Shown one piece after another: positions 43,683 to 52,938 of a DNA stretch of 64,000 bases. The stretch is taken from positions 1-64,000 of the forward strand of contig NZ_JACOOY010000015.1 of the NCBI RefSeq assembly GCF_014287705.1. Direction: 5' to 3'. The translations under genes were made by a program, and so were the position numbers. The notes under the pieces are model-generated. The model worked only from the letters and a program-made list of their open reading frames with translations. It made no database searches and was not told the DNA's origin. The stretch is from Dorea_D hominis (GTDB lineage: Bacteria; Bacillota; Clostridia; Lachnospirales; Lachnospiraceae). Position 1 is the stretch's first letter. Each line of letters starts with the position of its first letter.

Positions 43683-43819
43683 ATATTTTTCGCTGTTGTC
43701 CACTTGGTACAATAATTTACTGAGAAAATAGTATCAAAAAGATGAAGAAAGTCAAAATAAAGTCTGGTATACTACGTCACATAAATAACAATACAGTATT
43801 CAAAGAAGGAGGTAGACAA

Positions 43820-45172
43820 ATGTACGAAAATAAAGTAGGATTTTTGGACGGAGCACTGGCAACTGTAAAAAAGAATCAGATGCAGGATACAATCGGGCAG
43901 ATACAAAAGAGCGGACGGTTAATTTTAAAGGGCGGACATGTTGTTGATCCAAAGAATAAAGTAGACAAACAGACCGATATCCTGATTGCAGATGGGATTG
44001 TCTGTCAGGTCGCAGATGATATCGCAGCAGAGACCGGTGATCGCGTAATTGATTGCGAAGGACTTACTGTTATGCCGGGATTGGTTGACATGCATTTACA
44101 TCTTGGCGATTTATTTGAAGTAAGTACAAATCCAATTTTCTGTGCAGCAGAAGATGGCGTGACATTAGGATTATCACCGGGAGCCGGAAATACATTTATG
44201 GCACCATCTCTTCTCGGTGCGGAAGTAGATCATGGAGTTCCGATTAACCTTGGCGTTTATCTTGGAGCTGCAAATGTACTTGGAACACAGATGTCAGTAG
44301 ATGAGTTGATTCGTATGTTTAAAGGCGAGATAGATGCAGATACATTATCTACAAAGATGACAAGAAATGGAATTACCAATACAACGGCTGCTTTAACGGT
44401 TGGAATTAAAGATCATATGGGACATTTTATTATGTCTGATGAAAATATTGATAAGATTTATGAAATTACTTCAAAAGCAAATCTGATTTATATGTCCCAT
44501 ACACAGGACCCAGAACATGCGGAAAGACTGGTCTCACTTGCAAAAGGACGTCCATTACATCTGGCACATGCTACAGCGGCAGGATGTGGAACACACATGG
44601 GAGCAGCAGAAGGTATGAAACGCGTTCTTGATCTGGTAAATGGAGACAATATTTCCGCAGAGTTTGTTACAACCATGCTTCGTGCAGGACGAGGAAGTCG
44701 TGAAGGGCTTCAACTTCCAAAAGAATCGCAGAAATTAGCATATGATGCATTGGAATCAGGAAAAGTAAAGATTCTGATTTCGGATGGACAGAATCAGGGA
44801 ACGATGAAAGGATTCGGGGATACACGAGATAATATTCCGGCTATTATAGAACTTTCACAAAGTGGAGTTTTAAGCCTGAGTGATGCAGTTGCGACAATGA
44901 CCTGTAATCCGGCAGCGTTAATCGGAAATAGAACAGCAAATAATTGGTGGACAGATAAGATTGGTCATCTTGGTGTTGGCGCACTTGCAAATGTTACAGT
45001 TGTAGATATGGACGATAAACTTGCAACGTACACAATCGTAAATGGAGAAATTGTATCCTTTGAAAACCGTGCGGTGAGAAGAAACTGTGGAGCAGGTGGA
45101 TGGATTAGCAAATTTGGTATGGTAAGAAAGACCGGAGTAGGTGAGCTTGTAATGTTTTCGTACCAGAAATAA
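43820..45172 (+). CDS. Amidohydrolase-superfamily protein (dihydroorotase-like)
   Basis: 450 residues. The metal-dependent barrel has the HxH pair in GLVDMHLHLGD, later His in YMSHTQDPEHAERL and LHLAHATAAG, and a late metal Asp in LISDGQNQG. A DxxHVVDPKNKVDK-like N-terminal strand and the C-terminal LADVTVVD-like segment form the usual small beta domain. The family hydrolyses cyclic or linear amides. AAGGAGG supports ATG 43820; the open frame from 43742 is longer without a site. First gene of a three-gene operon. Confidence 0.87.
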   Translation: MYENKVGFLDGALATVKKNQMQDTIGQIQKSGRLILKGGHVVDPKNKVDKQTDILIADGIVCQVADDIAAETGDRVIDCEGLTVMPGLVDMHLHLGDLFEVSTNPIFCAAEDGVTLGLSPGAGNTFMAPSLLGAEVDHGVPINLGVYLGAANVLGTQMSVDELIRMFKGEIDADTLSTKMTRNGITNTTAALTVGIKDHMGHFIMSDENIDKIYEITSKANLIYMSHTQDPEHAERLVSLAKGRPLHLAHATAAGCGTHMGAAEGMKRVLDLVNGDNISAEFVTTMLRAGRGSREGLQLPKESQKLAYDALESGKVKILISDGQNQGTMKGFGDTRDNIPAIIELSQSGVLSLSDAVATMTCNPAALIGNRTANNWWTDKIGHLGVGALANVTVVDMDDKLATYTIVNGEIVSFENRAVRRNCGAGGWISKFGMVRKTGVGELVMFSYQK

Positions 45173-45186
45173 AGGGGAGAAGACAG

Positions 45187-46362
45187 TTGAAAAAAGAAAA
45201 TGATAACAAGTATGCACAGATAACAACTGAACAATGCAAACAAATTCTTCAGAAATTGGTGCAGATCAATACTTGCCAGCCGGAAGGAAATGAAGGGAAA
45301 CTTGCGGATGTCATATTAGAAATGTTACCAGAAAACATCGTATATAAAAAAATTAATCATTCAAAAACCCGAGCGTCTCTGATCATAAAAGTAAATGGAG
45401 AAACGGAGGAAGGCGGTATCGCATTTGTCGGTCATATGGATACGGTTGCATGTGGAGATTACAGTCAATGGAGTTATCCGCCACATGATGCTATTGTAAA
45501 AGGTGATATCCTCTATGGACGTGGTTCTGCTGATATGAAGGGTGGAGACGCGGCCATGATATTGGCATTAAAATGGATGCTGGAAACAAAAAAAAGACCA
45601 AAGAAATCTATTTATTTCTGCTTTACTGCAGATGAAGAAAGTAAGGGAAGCGGAATTCGCGGAATTTTAGAAGATGGTATGGTGAATAAAGTTGATGAAA
45701 TAATTATATGCGAACCTTCAGATGAGAAAATAGGTACTTGTGAAAAAGGTGCATTTTGGTTGAAAATTACGGTGCAAGGGAAGCAGTCGCATGCATCCAG
45801 ACCAGACCTTGGGATTAATGCTGTTGAGTATGTAGAAAAATTAGTCGCAGAGTTAAAAGAACAAGTGGAAACCGGGGAGGTGCATCCTATTCTGGGAACG
45901 ACAACAGCATCCGTTACAAAACTGTGTGGTGGAATTATGACGAATATTATTCCACCTACTGCAGAAGCAGAATTGGATATACGCACAGTTCCGGGAATCA
46001 GTCATGAACATATTTTAAAATGTACAGAAGAGATTGCAGACCGATTCAGAAAAGAAATACCGGGAATTCAAATTACCATTGAAGTGATGAATGACAGACC
46101 GGCATTGGAGACATCAAAAGACAGCCCGCTGGTGAAACAGATCATGAAAACAGCACAGATGGTGGGAATTTCAACAGAAGATAAAGGACATTATTTCTAT
46201 ACAGATGCATCACAGATCATTCCTGAAATATCTGTACCATTTGTAATCGCAGGACCAGGAGATGATGCACTTGCACATTGTATTAATGAACATATTTCTC
46301 TGGAAAGCGTAAGAAGATATGCAAAATTGTATCAGAAATATCTGGAAAAATATTATTTATGA
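45187..46362 (+). CDS. M20-family metallopeptidase (ArgE/DapE/ACY1 type)
   Basis: 391 residues from TTG 45187 with GGGGAGAAG upstream. Metal ligands: VGHMDTV, GRGSADMKGGDA, TADEESKGSG (catalytic Glu pair) and the late AHCINEH. The lid domain with QGKQSHASRPDLG covers residues about 185-300. It is expected to cleave an N-acyl or carbamoyl amino acid. Together with the amidohydrolase upstream this fits a two-step pathway: ring opening, then removal of the N-acyl or carbamoyl group. Confidence 0.9.
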   Translation: MKKENDNKYAQITTEQCKQILQKLVQINTCQPEGNEGKLADVILEMLPENIVYKKINHSKTRASLIIKVNGETEEGGIAFVGHMDTVACGDYSQWSYPPHDAIVKGDILYGRGSADMKGGDAAMILALKWMLETKKRPKKSIYFCFTADEESKGSGIRGILEDGMVNKVDEIIICEPSDEKIGTCEKGAFWLKITVQGKQSHASRPDLGINAVEYVEKLVAELKEQVETGEVHPILGTTTASVTKLCGGIMTNIIPPTAEAELDIRTVPGISHEHILKCTEEIADRFRKEIPGIQITIEVMNDRPALETSKDSPLVKQIMKTAQMVGISTEDKGHYFYTDASQIIPEISVPFVIAGPGDDALAHCINEHISLESVRRYAKLYQKYLEKYYL

Positions 46363-46372
46363 GGAGGTAAAA

Positions 46373-47563
46373 ATGGGTGAGACAGTAAAGACGAAAGAAA
46401 AAATGACTGGCGCATTACCGGGATTTATCATAAGTATAGTCATTGGATTTGTATTTTATTTTGGCTTAAAAGCATTAAGCGGTAATAATGCAGTATTTGA
46501 TTATAATAATATGATTTCTGGAATTTTGGATTCTGTGCCAAAACAGATTGCCTGGTTCTTTATGAATTTTACAGAAGCACAGTTTTATGCAAGCGTATTT
46601 GCCGGAATAGGAATTATACTTGGAGGAATTGTAGCATGGATATTGGCGATCAAAAATTCAAAATATGCAGGATTTGATGTCTGCTATGGAAGTAGTACCT
46701 TATTCCCGTGGGTGTTGGCATCACAGCTCATCTCCCTGGGATTGGCAATTTTTGTATTTCGTTATATTAATGGATTTGCAGATTCATCCGTAACATGGAT
46801 CGCAACATTTATTACTGTAGTAGGTGCTCCACCGGCAGTTATGTTGCTTTACGGTCCAAGCGTTCCGGCATTATTGACATCTTCCATTATCGGTGGTTTG
46901 ATCTGTGCCCCTACTGCAATATGGATTGGAAACGCAATTGTGACTCCGTGGAAACTTCCGGGAGTCGTAGCAAATGTGTCAACGATGGCAATTACGGGAA
47001 TTATTGTATGTATGGTTTGTAAGATCCTTCCGTGGGTAAAACCTGTGCCGGTGAAACCACATCGGACGGAGGCAGCACCGGCAGATGATGTATATAGTAC
47101 AAGCTGGTTTGTACGCAGGGTTTTTGCAGATTTTACAGAAGCACAGTTTTATGGAAATGAAGTGGCATCTGCATTTTTGCTGGCAGGCGCAGTGATTGGC
47201 ACAATCGTATGTGGAAATCATGGAGCATATGGCTCAGGAGCTGTACCGGCTATAATTTTATCACAGTTTGTCGGAGCGGCAACGGGAGTGTTCCTGTATG
47301 CAGGAAAATTTGATAATGGTGGCTGGTATGCAACGTATGTTCCGGTTGTCAGTGTCGGACCGGCATGTGTTCTAATGTATGGTGCGAATATTCCGGTGGC
47401 GGTATTTGCAGGTGTTCTCGGTGGAATTATAGGAGGACCGATTGCACAGTTTTTCTCAGAAAAACTGCCGGAAGGTGTACATGGAACAGTAGCGAATGTA
47501 ACATCTATGACAATTTCAACAATTACGGTATCTGTTGTAATCAGTGCTCTTCCATGGTTTTAA
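46373..47563 (+). CDS. Internally duplicated membrane protein, candidate transporter
   Basis: 396 residues with about ten helices. The two halves are homologous: FTEAQFY begins both (residues 66 and 254), each contains a gly-rich loop before a long helix (LLYGPSVPALLTSSIIGGLI and LMYGANIPVAVFAGVLGGII), and each ends VANVSTMAITGI... or VANVTSMTISTI... with LPW. The FTEAQFY codons are identical over 24 bases in both halves. I do not recognise the family. As last gene of the PucR-linked operon it is probably the uptake system. GAGGAGG fixes ATG 46373. Confidence 0.75.
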   Translation: MGETVKTKEKMTGALPGFIISIVIGFVFYFGLKALSGNNAVFDYNNMISGILDSVPKQIAWFFMNFTEAQFYASVFAGIGIILGGIVAWILAIKNSKYAGFDVCYGSSTLFPWVLASQLISLGLAIFVFRYINGFADSSVTWIATFITVVGAPPAVMLLYGPSVPALLTSSIIGGLICAPTAIWIGNAIVTPWKLPGVVANVSTMAITGIIVCMVCKILPWVKPVPVKPHRTEAAPADDVYSTSWFVRRVFADFTEAQFYGNEVASAFLLAGAVIGTIVCGNHGAYGSGAVPAIILSQFVGAATGVFLYAGKFDNGGWYATYVPVVSVGPACVLMYGANIPVAVFAGVLGGIIGGPIAQFFSEKLPEGVHGTVANVTSMTISTITVSVVISALPWF

Positions 47564-47610
47564 TTAATGGATATTATTATTTAGAAAAAGATACTATAAA
47601 AAGAAAATAA

Positions 47611-47672
47611 AAAGAACCATTGCGTGATAGATAGATTTCGATGTAATATCTATAACACAATGGTTCTTTTCT
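47611..47672 (+). terminator. Terminator of the PucR-linked operon
   Basis: AAAGAACCATTG pairs with CAATGGTTCTTTT; the loop holds a second inverted repeat (ATAGAT / ATCTAT). Confidence 0.8.
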
Positions 47673-47850
47673 CTATTATTTTTCACTTGGTGAATAATTA
47701 TTATAGCATGAAAAAAAGCAAATGAATGAAACAGACATTTTCAGCAGGTTATTCGACATAATTGGCAGATAAAAACAGAGAAAATAAGTCAGAAAATAAT
47801 AATATTGTAAAGAAATAAAGGAATCAAGAAACAGGAAGGATTTTGAAATC

Positions 47851-50088
47851 ATGAAAGAAATGTCATGGGAAGCATTTGAAAGGCAGTTTCCTGTACAATT
47901 AAATGAACAACAAAAGCAAGCGGTAAAAAGTGTAGACGGACCGATACTTCTCTTAGCAGTACCAGGATCCGGTAAAACGACCGTATTGGTTACAAGGCTT
48001 GGATATATGATTTTCTGTAAAGGAATCGCACCGGAGAAAATCTTGACAGTGACATACACAGTCGCAGCAACAAAAGATATGTCCAGGAGGTTTGCATCTT
48101 ATTTTGGAGAAGAACTGGCTGAACGGTTAGAATTTCGCACAATCAATGGAATCTGTGCAAAAATTATACAGTATTACAGCCGGAGTGTCGGTAAATCTGC
48201 ATTTGAACTGGTGCAGGATGAAAAGATCATCCTTCATTTTCTGATAGAAATCTATCAGGAAACAGAACACAGTTACCCGACAGAAAGTGATCTGAAAAAT
48301 GTGAGGACATTGATTACATACATAAAAAACATGATGCTGACAGAAGAAGAAATCCGGCATTTAGAAGAAAAAGAAGAATTAAAACTGTTGGAAATCTATC
48401 AGGCATACTGTGTAAAAATGCGGAAAGAAGGTCTGATGGATTATGACGACCAGATGGTATACGCTTACAATATGCTTCGTAAATTTCCTGATTTACTGGC
48501 ATATTTTCAGAGACTTTATCCGTATATTTGTGTGGATGAGGCGCAGGATACATCCAGAATTCAGCATGCAATTATAAAACTTCTTGCATCTGGAACAGAA
48601 CAGTTATTCATGGTGGGGGATGAAGACCAGAGTATCTATGGCTTTCGTGCGGCGTATCCGAAAGCATTGCTTTCGTTTGAAAAAGATCATCCGAGAGCAA
48701 AAGTACTCCTGATGGAAGAAAATTTCCGTTCTAATGCAAAAATCGTAGAAGCGGCAGACCGGTTTATCCAGGAGAATCAATTCCGACATGAGAAACATAT
48801 GCGGGCATCAAAAAAAGCAGAAAGAGAGATACGGGAAATAGCTTTGAAAAGCAGAAGAGCACAATATCAGTATCTGTTAAAAGTAGCAAAACGTTGTGAA
48901 ATCCAGACAGCTGTTTTGTACCGGGATCATGAATGCGCAATTCCGCTTATTGATCTTTTGGAACGGCAGGAAATTCCATATCGGATGCGGAACGCAGAAG
49001 TGACTTTCTTCACGAATCGGGTTGTTCTTGATATTGTTCATATCATTCAATTTGCTGCAAATCCGAGCGATGAAGAACTGTTCCTGCAGATTTATTATAA
49101 ACTGAGACTATATTTAAGCCGGAAAGAAGCGTTGGAAATTATAGAAATCAGCCGTGAAAGAGATTTGCCGATCTTGGATGCTGCACTTGTAAGTTCCAAG
49201 CTTGATGAATATAAAAAAAGCAATGCAAAAGCAATGCGAACACATTTGAAACATCTGTTACAGGAACCGGGTGACAAGGCAGTGAATCGCATTACAAATT
49301 ATATGGGGTATCAAGATTATTTACAAAGAAACGAAATAAATGACAGCAAGCTGGAAGTTGTGAAGATTATTGGGAAATTAGAGCCTACGGCAGAGGATCT
49401 GATCCGGCGCCTGGATGAATTGAAAGAAATCATTCAAACTAAGAAAACATCGGAAGACTGTCCGTTTATTCTTTCTACGATTCATGCAAGTAAAGGGTTA
49501 GAATATGAAATTGTATATATGTTAGATGTAGTGGATGGGATCCTGCCGGCACAGATCCCGAGGAGCCTTCATAGTTCAAAGCCTTCCAGAGAAGAAATAG
49601 AAACATACGAGGAAGAGAGACGTTTATTTTATGTAGGAGCAACAAGAGCAAAGCAGGATTTACGGCTTATGACAACGAATCGAAAGAGCAGTTTTTGCGA
49701 GGAACTTCTTGGAAAACGGGAGAAGACAAACACTCGCTCCGGGAAAAAAGAAAGCGTTTATAGTAGCTTGTCGAACAGCGCAACCGGAAATAGAAAAAAC
49801 GGAAACAGATCGAATAATAGTAGGGCAGGAAGAAATGGGGAGCCCGCAGGATATAAGAAAGACGGGACATATCTGACATATGCATCTCATGCAGTCAAAA
49901 AAGATTCTGCTACTGGAACGCAGCATAAGATAGAAAAAATTCATCCCGGCATAACTGTTGTGCATCGGAAATTCGGAACGGGAACCGTGATTGCTGTAGA
50001 TGGAAAGAATGTGCAGATACAGTTCAAGGATAAGATACGAAAATTAAACCTGGCAGTTGCTGCAAGTGGAGGGTGGTTACAGCTATAA
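47851..50088 (+). CDS. UvrD/Rep-family ATP-dependent DNA helicase
   Basis: 745 residues of superfamily 1A. Motif I VPGSGKTTVL, motif II ICVDEAQDTS, motif III GDEDQSIYGFR, motif IV ENFRSN, motif V STIHASKGLEYEIVYM and motif VI EERRLFYVGATRAK are intact. A basic, serine/asparagine-rich linker (about 640-690) leads to a C-terminal Tudor-like domain (VVHRKFGTGTVIAVDGKNVQ), as in PcrA. It unwinds DNA 3' to 5' in repair or in clearing replication forks. It is shorter in the 2B region than typical PcrA. Confidence 0.93.
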   Translation: MKEMSWEAFERQFPVQLNEQQKQAVKSVDGPILLLAVPGSGKTTVLVTRLGYMIFCKGIAPEKILTVTYTVAATKDMSRRFASYFGEELAERLEFRTINGICAKIIQYYSRSVGKSAFELVQDEKIILHFLIEIYQETEHSYPTESDLKNVRTLITYIKNMMLTEEEIRHLEEKEELKLLEIYQAYCVKMRKEGLMDYDDQMVYAYNMLRKFPDLLAYFQRLYPYICVDEAQDTSRIQHAIIKLLASGTEQLFMVGDEDQSIYGFRAAYPKALLSFEKDHPRAKVLLMEENFRSNAKIVEAADRFIQENQFRHEKHMRASKKAEREIREIALKSRRAQYQYLLKVAKRCEIQTAVLYRDHECAIPLIDLLERQEIPYRMRNAEVTFFTNRVVLDIVHIIQFAANPSDEELFLQIYYKLRLYLSRKEALEIIEISRERDLPILDAALVSSKLDEYKKSNAKAMRTHLKHLLQEPGDKAVNRITNYMGYQDYLQRNEINDSKLEVVKIIGKLEPTAEDLIRRLDELKEIIQTKKTSEDCPFILSTIHASKGLEYEIVYMLDVVDGILPAQIPRSLHSSKPSREEIETYEEERRLFYVGATRAKQDLRLMTTNRKSSFCEELLGKREKTNTRSGKKESVYSSLSNSATGNRKNGNRSNNSRAGRNGEPAGYKKDGTYLTYASHAVKKDSATGTQHKIEKIHPGITVVHRKFGTGTVIAVDGKNVQIQFKDKIRKLNLAVAASGGWLQL

Positions 50089-50241
50089 CTTCTATATCAG
50101 GGGAATAGAGGTAGATAATTCCCTGAAACGGAAGTATATTTATAGAGACAGAATCCTTATACTTAGAATCAACAAAAGTAAAAAAGACAAGCATTTCAAT
50201 TACATTTTCACAAAATGCAATGTCATAAGGAGGAAAAAACG

Positions 50242-50898
50242 ATGAAAGAGTTTAAAGAGATTGAAACAACAAAGGAAAACGGAGAAAGAAAAATGAACAT
50301 GAAAGAAACATCGAAAAAAGCAGTGAAAAAAGTGAAAACAATTTGTATTAGCTTGGTTGTTGGAATTGTCATTGGAGCAGTTGGTGGAATTAATATTTAC
50401 AATTCAATGACAAAGACAGAAGTTACCAATGATTATATTTCTGGAAAACTGGAAGACGTTGGTGAACTCGCAACACAGCAGGTTACCTATTCGTCCACAG
50501 AGCAGATGGAAGATGGAAGTATTCCGTTTATTAATAAGAAAAGTTTTTTGATGCATTACAGCGCAACTTTGAAAGCCGGAATCCAGATGGATGAGGTGAA
50601 AGAAAAGATTACAGATAAAGAAATAATTGTTACGATTCCACATGCAAAAGTGTTAGGAAAACCACAGGTGGATCCGGATTCCATCAAGTTCATGGATGAA
50701 AAGAGAGCCATTTTTAACTGGCAGACAAAAGAGGATGCCAAGAAAGCAATTTCTTTGGCAGAAAAAGATATAGAGAACAATGATGATATAGATACATCCT
50801 CACTTCTGGAGAAAGCAGATGACCATGCAAAAGAACTGATCCATAAGATCCTTGACGGCTCGGTAGGCGGACGTAAGGTCGTAGTACAGTTTAAATAG
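50242..50898 (+). CDS. DUF4230 membrane-anchored protein
   Basis: 218 residues. A basic N-terminal stretch, one membrane helix (about 35-53, TICISLVVGIVIGAVGGIN) and an extracytoplasmic DUF4230 domain (TEVTNDYISGKLEDVGELAT; FLMHYSATLKAGIQMDEV). Members may pair with cell-wall or membrane stress functions; the role is unknown. ATG 50242 has AAGGAGG upstream. Its stop overlaps the end of the convergent selenoprotein gene by 8 bases. Confidence 0.82.
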   Translation: MKEFKEIETTKENGERKMNMKETSKKAVKKVKTICISLVVGIVIGAVGGINIYNSMTKTEVTNDYISGKLEDVGELATQQVTYSSTEQMEDGSIPFINKKSFLMHYSATLKAGIQMDEVKEKITDKEIIVTIPHAKVLGKPQVDPDSIKFMDEKRAIFNWQTKEDAKKAISLAEKDIENNDDIDTSSLLEKADDHAKELIHKILDGSVGGRKVVVQFK

Positions 50899-51205
50899 AG
50901 GTCTGATTTTTAATGGTGAGCCCGTCTACTTCAAAACAAGTAAGCCATGGATAAGTTACATAATTTACAGAAATATCTCCCGTGGCAACAACTCCATCAG
51001 AGCGATAATACACATTACCAAGAGGACTTTGCTCGCAAACATAACCATCTGCCAGTAAGTCCTCTTTTTTCTTATCAGTAAATCCTACTGATATCTCCAG
51101 ACGCGGAGGCGCACATCAACTGGTAATCTTTTCTATCGAGAGAAGAATATCTTTGTGATTATATTTCTGCATATAAGCGATAGCTTCTGGATTGAGATGA
51201 ACCAT
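50891..51205 (-). CDS. Putative selenoprotein (CC/Se-motif, UGA-decoded), 104 residues
   Basis: The gene is hidden by an in-frame TGA at 51118-51116. ATG 51205 has a perfect AGGAGG (51215-51220 complement). 29 codons read MVHLNPEAIAYMQKYNHKDI ... SIEKITS, then TGA, then TGT (Cys) and 73 more open codons (APPRLEISVGFTDKKKEDLL, YVCEQSPLGNVYYRSDG) to TAA at 50893-50891. Sec-Cys at positions 30-31, followed by APP, fits what I recall of CC/Se-motif (seleno)proteins, where the first Cys of a CC pair is often selenocysteine. A small GC stem-loop follows the TGA. The alternative is a nonsense mutation of a Cys or Trp codon. Confidence 0.8.
51095..51118 (-). promoter_or_regulatory. Candidate bacterial SECIS element
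   Basis: On the minus strand, seven bases after the TGA, CTCC (51108-51105) pairs with GGAG (51098-51095) around a GCGTCT loop that begins with G. bSECIS elements have a short apical stem and a loop G within about 15-25 bases of the UGA. The stem is only four pairs, so support is moderate. Confidence 0.45.
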
Positions 51206-51247
51206 ATCGTGTGCCCTCCTGTCTGAGTTTATGTTTATTAATATCCA

Positions 51248-51670
51248 TTATAAACGTTCAGAATTATCGTGCAAGTGGATATATTCAGCAACAGAACGGT
51301 CGAATGTTTTAATGTGATGGAATAACCAGTCTACAACGTTACGTTTTACCTGTTCAATAAATTGCTCATTTGGACCTTCATTTTCATTGAGAAAATCATA
51401 CAGCTCCTGGATAGATTTCTTGAACTCTTCATGTTTTGCATGATGATTTACAAGCTCAGGATATGCAACTTTTTCTTGAAGAGTCTCCTCCTCTTTAAAA
51501 TGAAAATCTGTATATGCGTCAAGATAATCGAGCATTTTAATTGCTTTTATTTTCCCGTCGCCGGATTCACAGGCAGTCACAAACTGCTGGATACGATCAA
51601 TCAGTTCTTTATGCTGTGTGTCAATGGTTTCATTCCCTGTAATTAAATTATTATCAAAAGTAATTGTCAT
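51248..51670 (-). CDS. Bacteriohemerythrin
   Basis: 140 residues with the di-iron ligand set of hemerythrins: His in TQHKELID, FHFKEEE (His and Glu), NHHAKHEEF and the last HH in WLFHHIKTFD. It binds O2 (or NO) in the cytosol. GGAGG precedes ATG 51670; the longer frame to 51733 runs into the regulator's leader. It ends 42 bases before the selenoprotein start and is probably co-transcribed with it. Confidence 0.92.
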   Translation of the reverse strand: MTITFDNNLITGNETIDTQHKELIDRIQQFVTACESGDGKIKAIKMLDYLDAYTDFHFKEEETLQEKVAYPELVNHHAKHEEFKKSIQELYDFLNENEGPNEQFIEQVKRNVVDWLFHHIKTFDRSVAEYIHLHDNSERL

Positions 51671-51788
51671 AATAAAAACCTCCGTATTTTCGTTGAAAGA
51701 CTCATATATCTGCCCTATAATAGCTATTAACAAAGAGCCGGGTTCATATCCTTAACTGCCGGGCATATCAGAGAGAAGGGCGAAACAT

Positions 51789-52457
51789 ATGAAATTAGAA
51801 CAGTTACAGATATTTCATAACCTGACAGAAGATGAGATGCAGAAAAGCTTGGTCTGTTCTCAGGCTGTCGTACAGAAATATCAAAAAAATGAATATATAT
51901 TCAGGCAGGGTGACCGCCCTGAAAAACTTTATTTTCTATTAAATGGAGATGTGGAAGTGGGGAGTATCAATCTGAATGGGAAAATTACAAGAATCAACCA
52001 GGTGTCTGAAGGAGAAGACTTCGGCGAAATTGAATTGTTTCTCCATCAATCGGCTTATTCGGGCTATGCAAAGGCTAAGAATGCTGTAAAAGTACTGGAA
52101 GTATCGAAAAATTTCTTTGGAGGCAGATGCGGAAATAATTGTGTACATCATAGCAAAGTTGTTTTCAATATGCTTCAGGTCTTTGCAGAAAAAGCCGATA
52201 AAAATAATCATCAAATTGAAGTACTGACCAGTGGAAATCTCCGTCAGCGAGTTGCTACATATCTTCTGGAAAACTGCAATGCAGATAATCAAGTGAATTT
52301 GCAAATGAATCGTGAAGATCTTGCATCTTATCTTAATACAACCAGACCATCGTTATCGCGGATGCTTCTTAACCTTCAGGAAGAAGGAACGATCCGTCTG
52401 GCAGGTAGAAAGACAATTGAGGTTTTGGATCATGCGTCTTTGCAGTTAGAAGAATAG
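51789..52457 (+). CDS. Crp/Fnr-family transcriptional regulator
   Basis: 222 residues. The cyclic-nucleotide-like sensor barrel (FRQGDRPEKLYFLLNGDVEV; GEDFGEIELF) is followed by a C-terminal winged helix (MNREDLASYLNTTRPSLSRM). A cysteine pair in GGRCGNNCVHH lies in the dimer-helix region; it is not the four-Cys arrangement of FNR. It is divergent from hemerythrin and convergent on rubredoxin, so it probably controls these redox genes in response to O2, NO or haem-like signals. Confidence 0.9.
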   Translation: MKLEQLQIFHNLTEDEMQKSLVCSQAVVQKYQKNEYIFRQGDRPEKLYFLLNGDVEVGSINLNGKITRINQVSEGEDFGEIELFLHQSAYSGYAKAKNAVKVLEVSKNFFGGRCGNNCVHHSKVVFNMLQVFAEKADKNNHQIEVLTSGNLRQRVATYLLENCNADNQVNLQMNREDLASYLNTTRPSLSRMLLNLQEEGTIRLAGRKTIEVLDHASLQLEE

Positions 52458-52503
52458 CGCAATTTCTTTCACTAAATCGAAACCGTTTTGCCTGGAAGAA
52501 GCA

Positions 52504-52668
52504 TTAAGCTTCTTCCGGAACAAATACCTCTTTTCCCATTCCGCAAATCGGACATACCCAGTCGTCCGGCAGGTCTTCAAAAGGAGTTCCCGGTGCAACA
52601 CCATTATCTGGATCTCCAACAGCTGGATCATATTCATAGCCACATGGTTCACATACATATTTTTTCAT
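52504..52668 (-). CDS. Rubredoxin
   Basis: 54 residues from ATG 52668: [19 protein letters not shown], the [14 protein letters not shown] segment and a short acidic tail, TAA at 52506-52504. The two CxxC pairs bind a single iron. The first pair reads CEPC instead of the common CxxCG in the fully classic form, but GYEYDP follows as expected. It passes electrons to oxygen- or peroxide-reducing enzymes. AGGAGA lies upstream. The 270 bases from 52669 to 52938 hold no gene; a (AATATATA) direct repeat occurs near 52815-52835. Confidence 0.93.
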   Translation of the reverse strand: MKKYVCEPCGYEYDPAVGDPDNGVAPGTPFEDLPDDWVCPICGMGKEVFVPEEA

Positions 52669-52938
52669 AATTAAAATCTCCTTTTTTTAATTTATAAGTT
52701 AATGTGTTGTTTCTTAACTTGTGATAGTAGTATAACGAAGAATGAAGAAAATAGATGTAACAAATGTTACGAAAAGGGAAATGTTGTAAAAAAGTTTAAA
52801 AATATCCTTTAAATATATAAATATATAAATATCTTCGCCAAGACCTTTTTATTGGACAGGCCCGGGAATAGAGTATAACCAGTGAGTAACAGATAGGGGA
52901 AACCAATACTTATTTTCAGAGAGAAAGGTGGCAGAACA

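Noticed and set aside
51116..51118. Reading the 51118 TGA as a plain stop giving a 29-residue peptide
   Set aside because: The downstream 74 codons are open, protein-like and in the same frame, with the Cys-Ala-Pro-Pro motif immediately after it; decoding as Sec explains this better, although a nonsense mutation remains possible.
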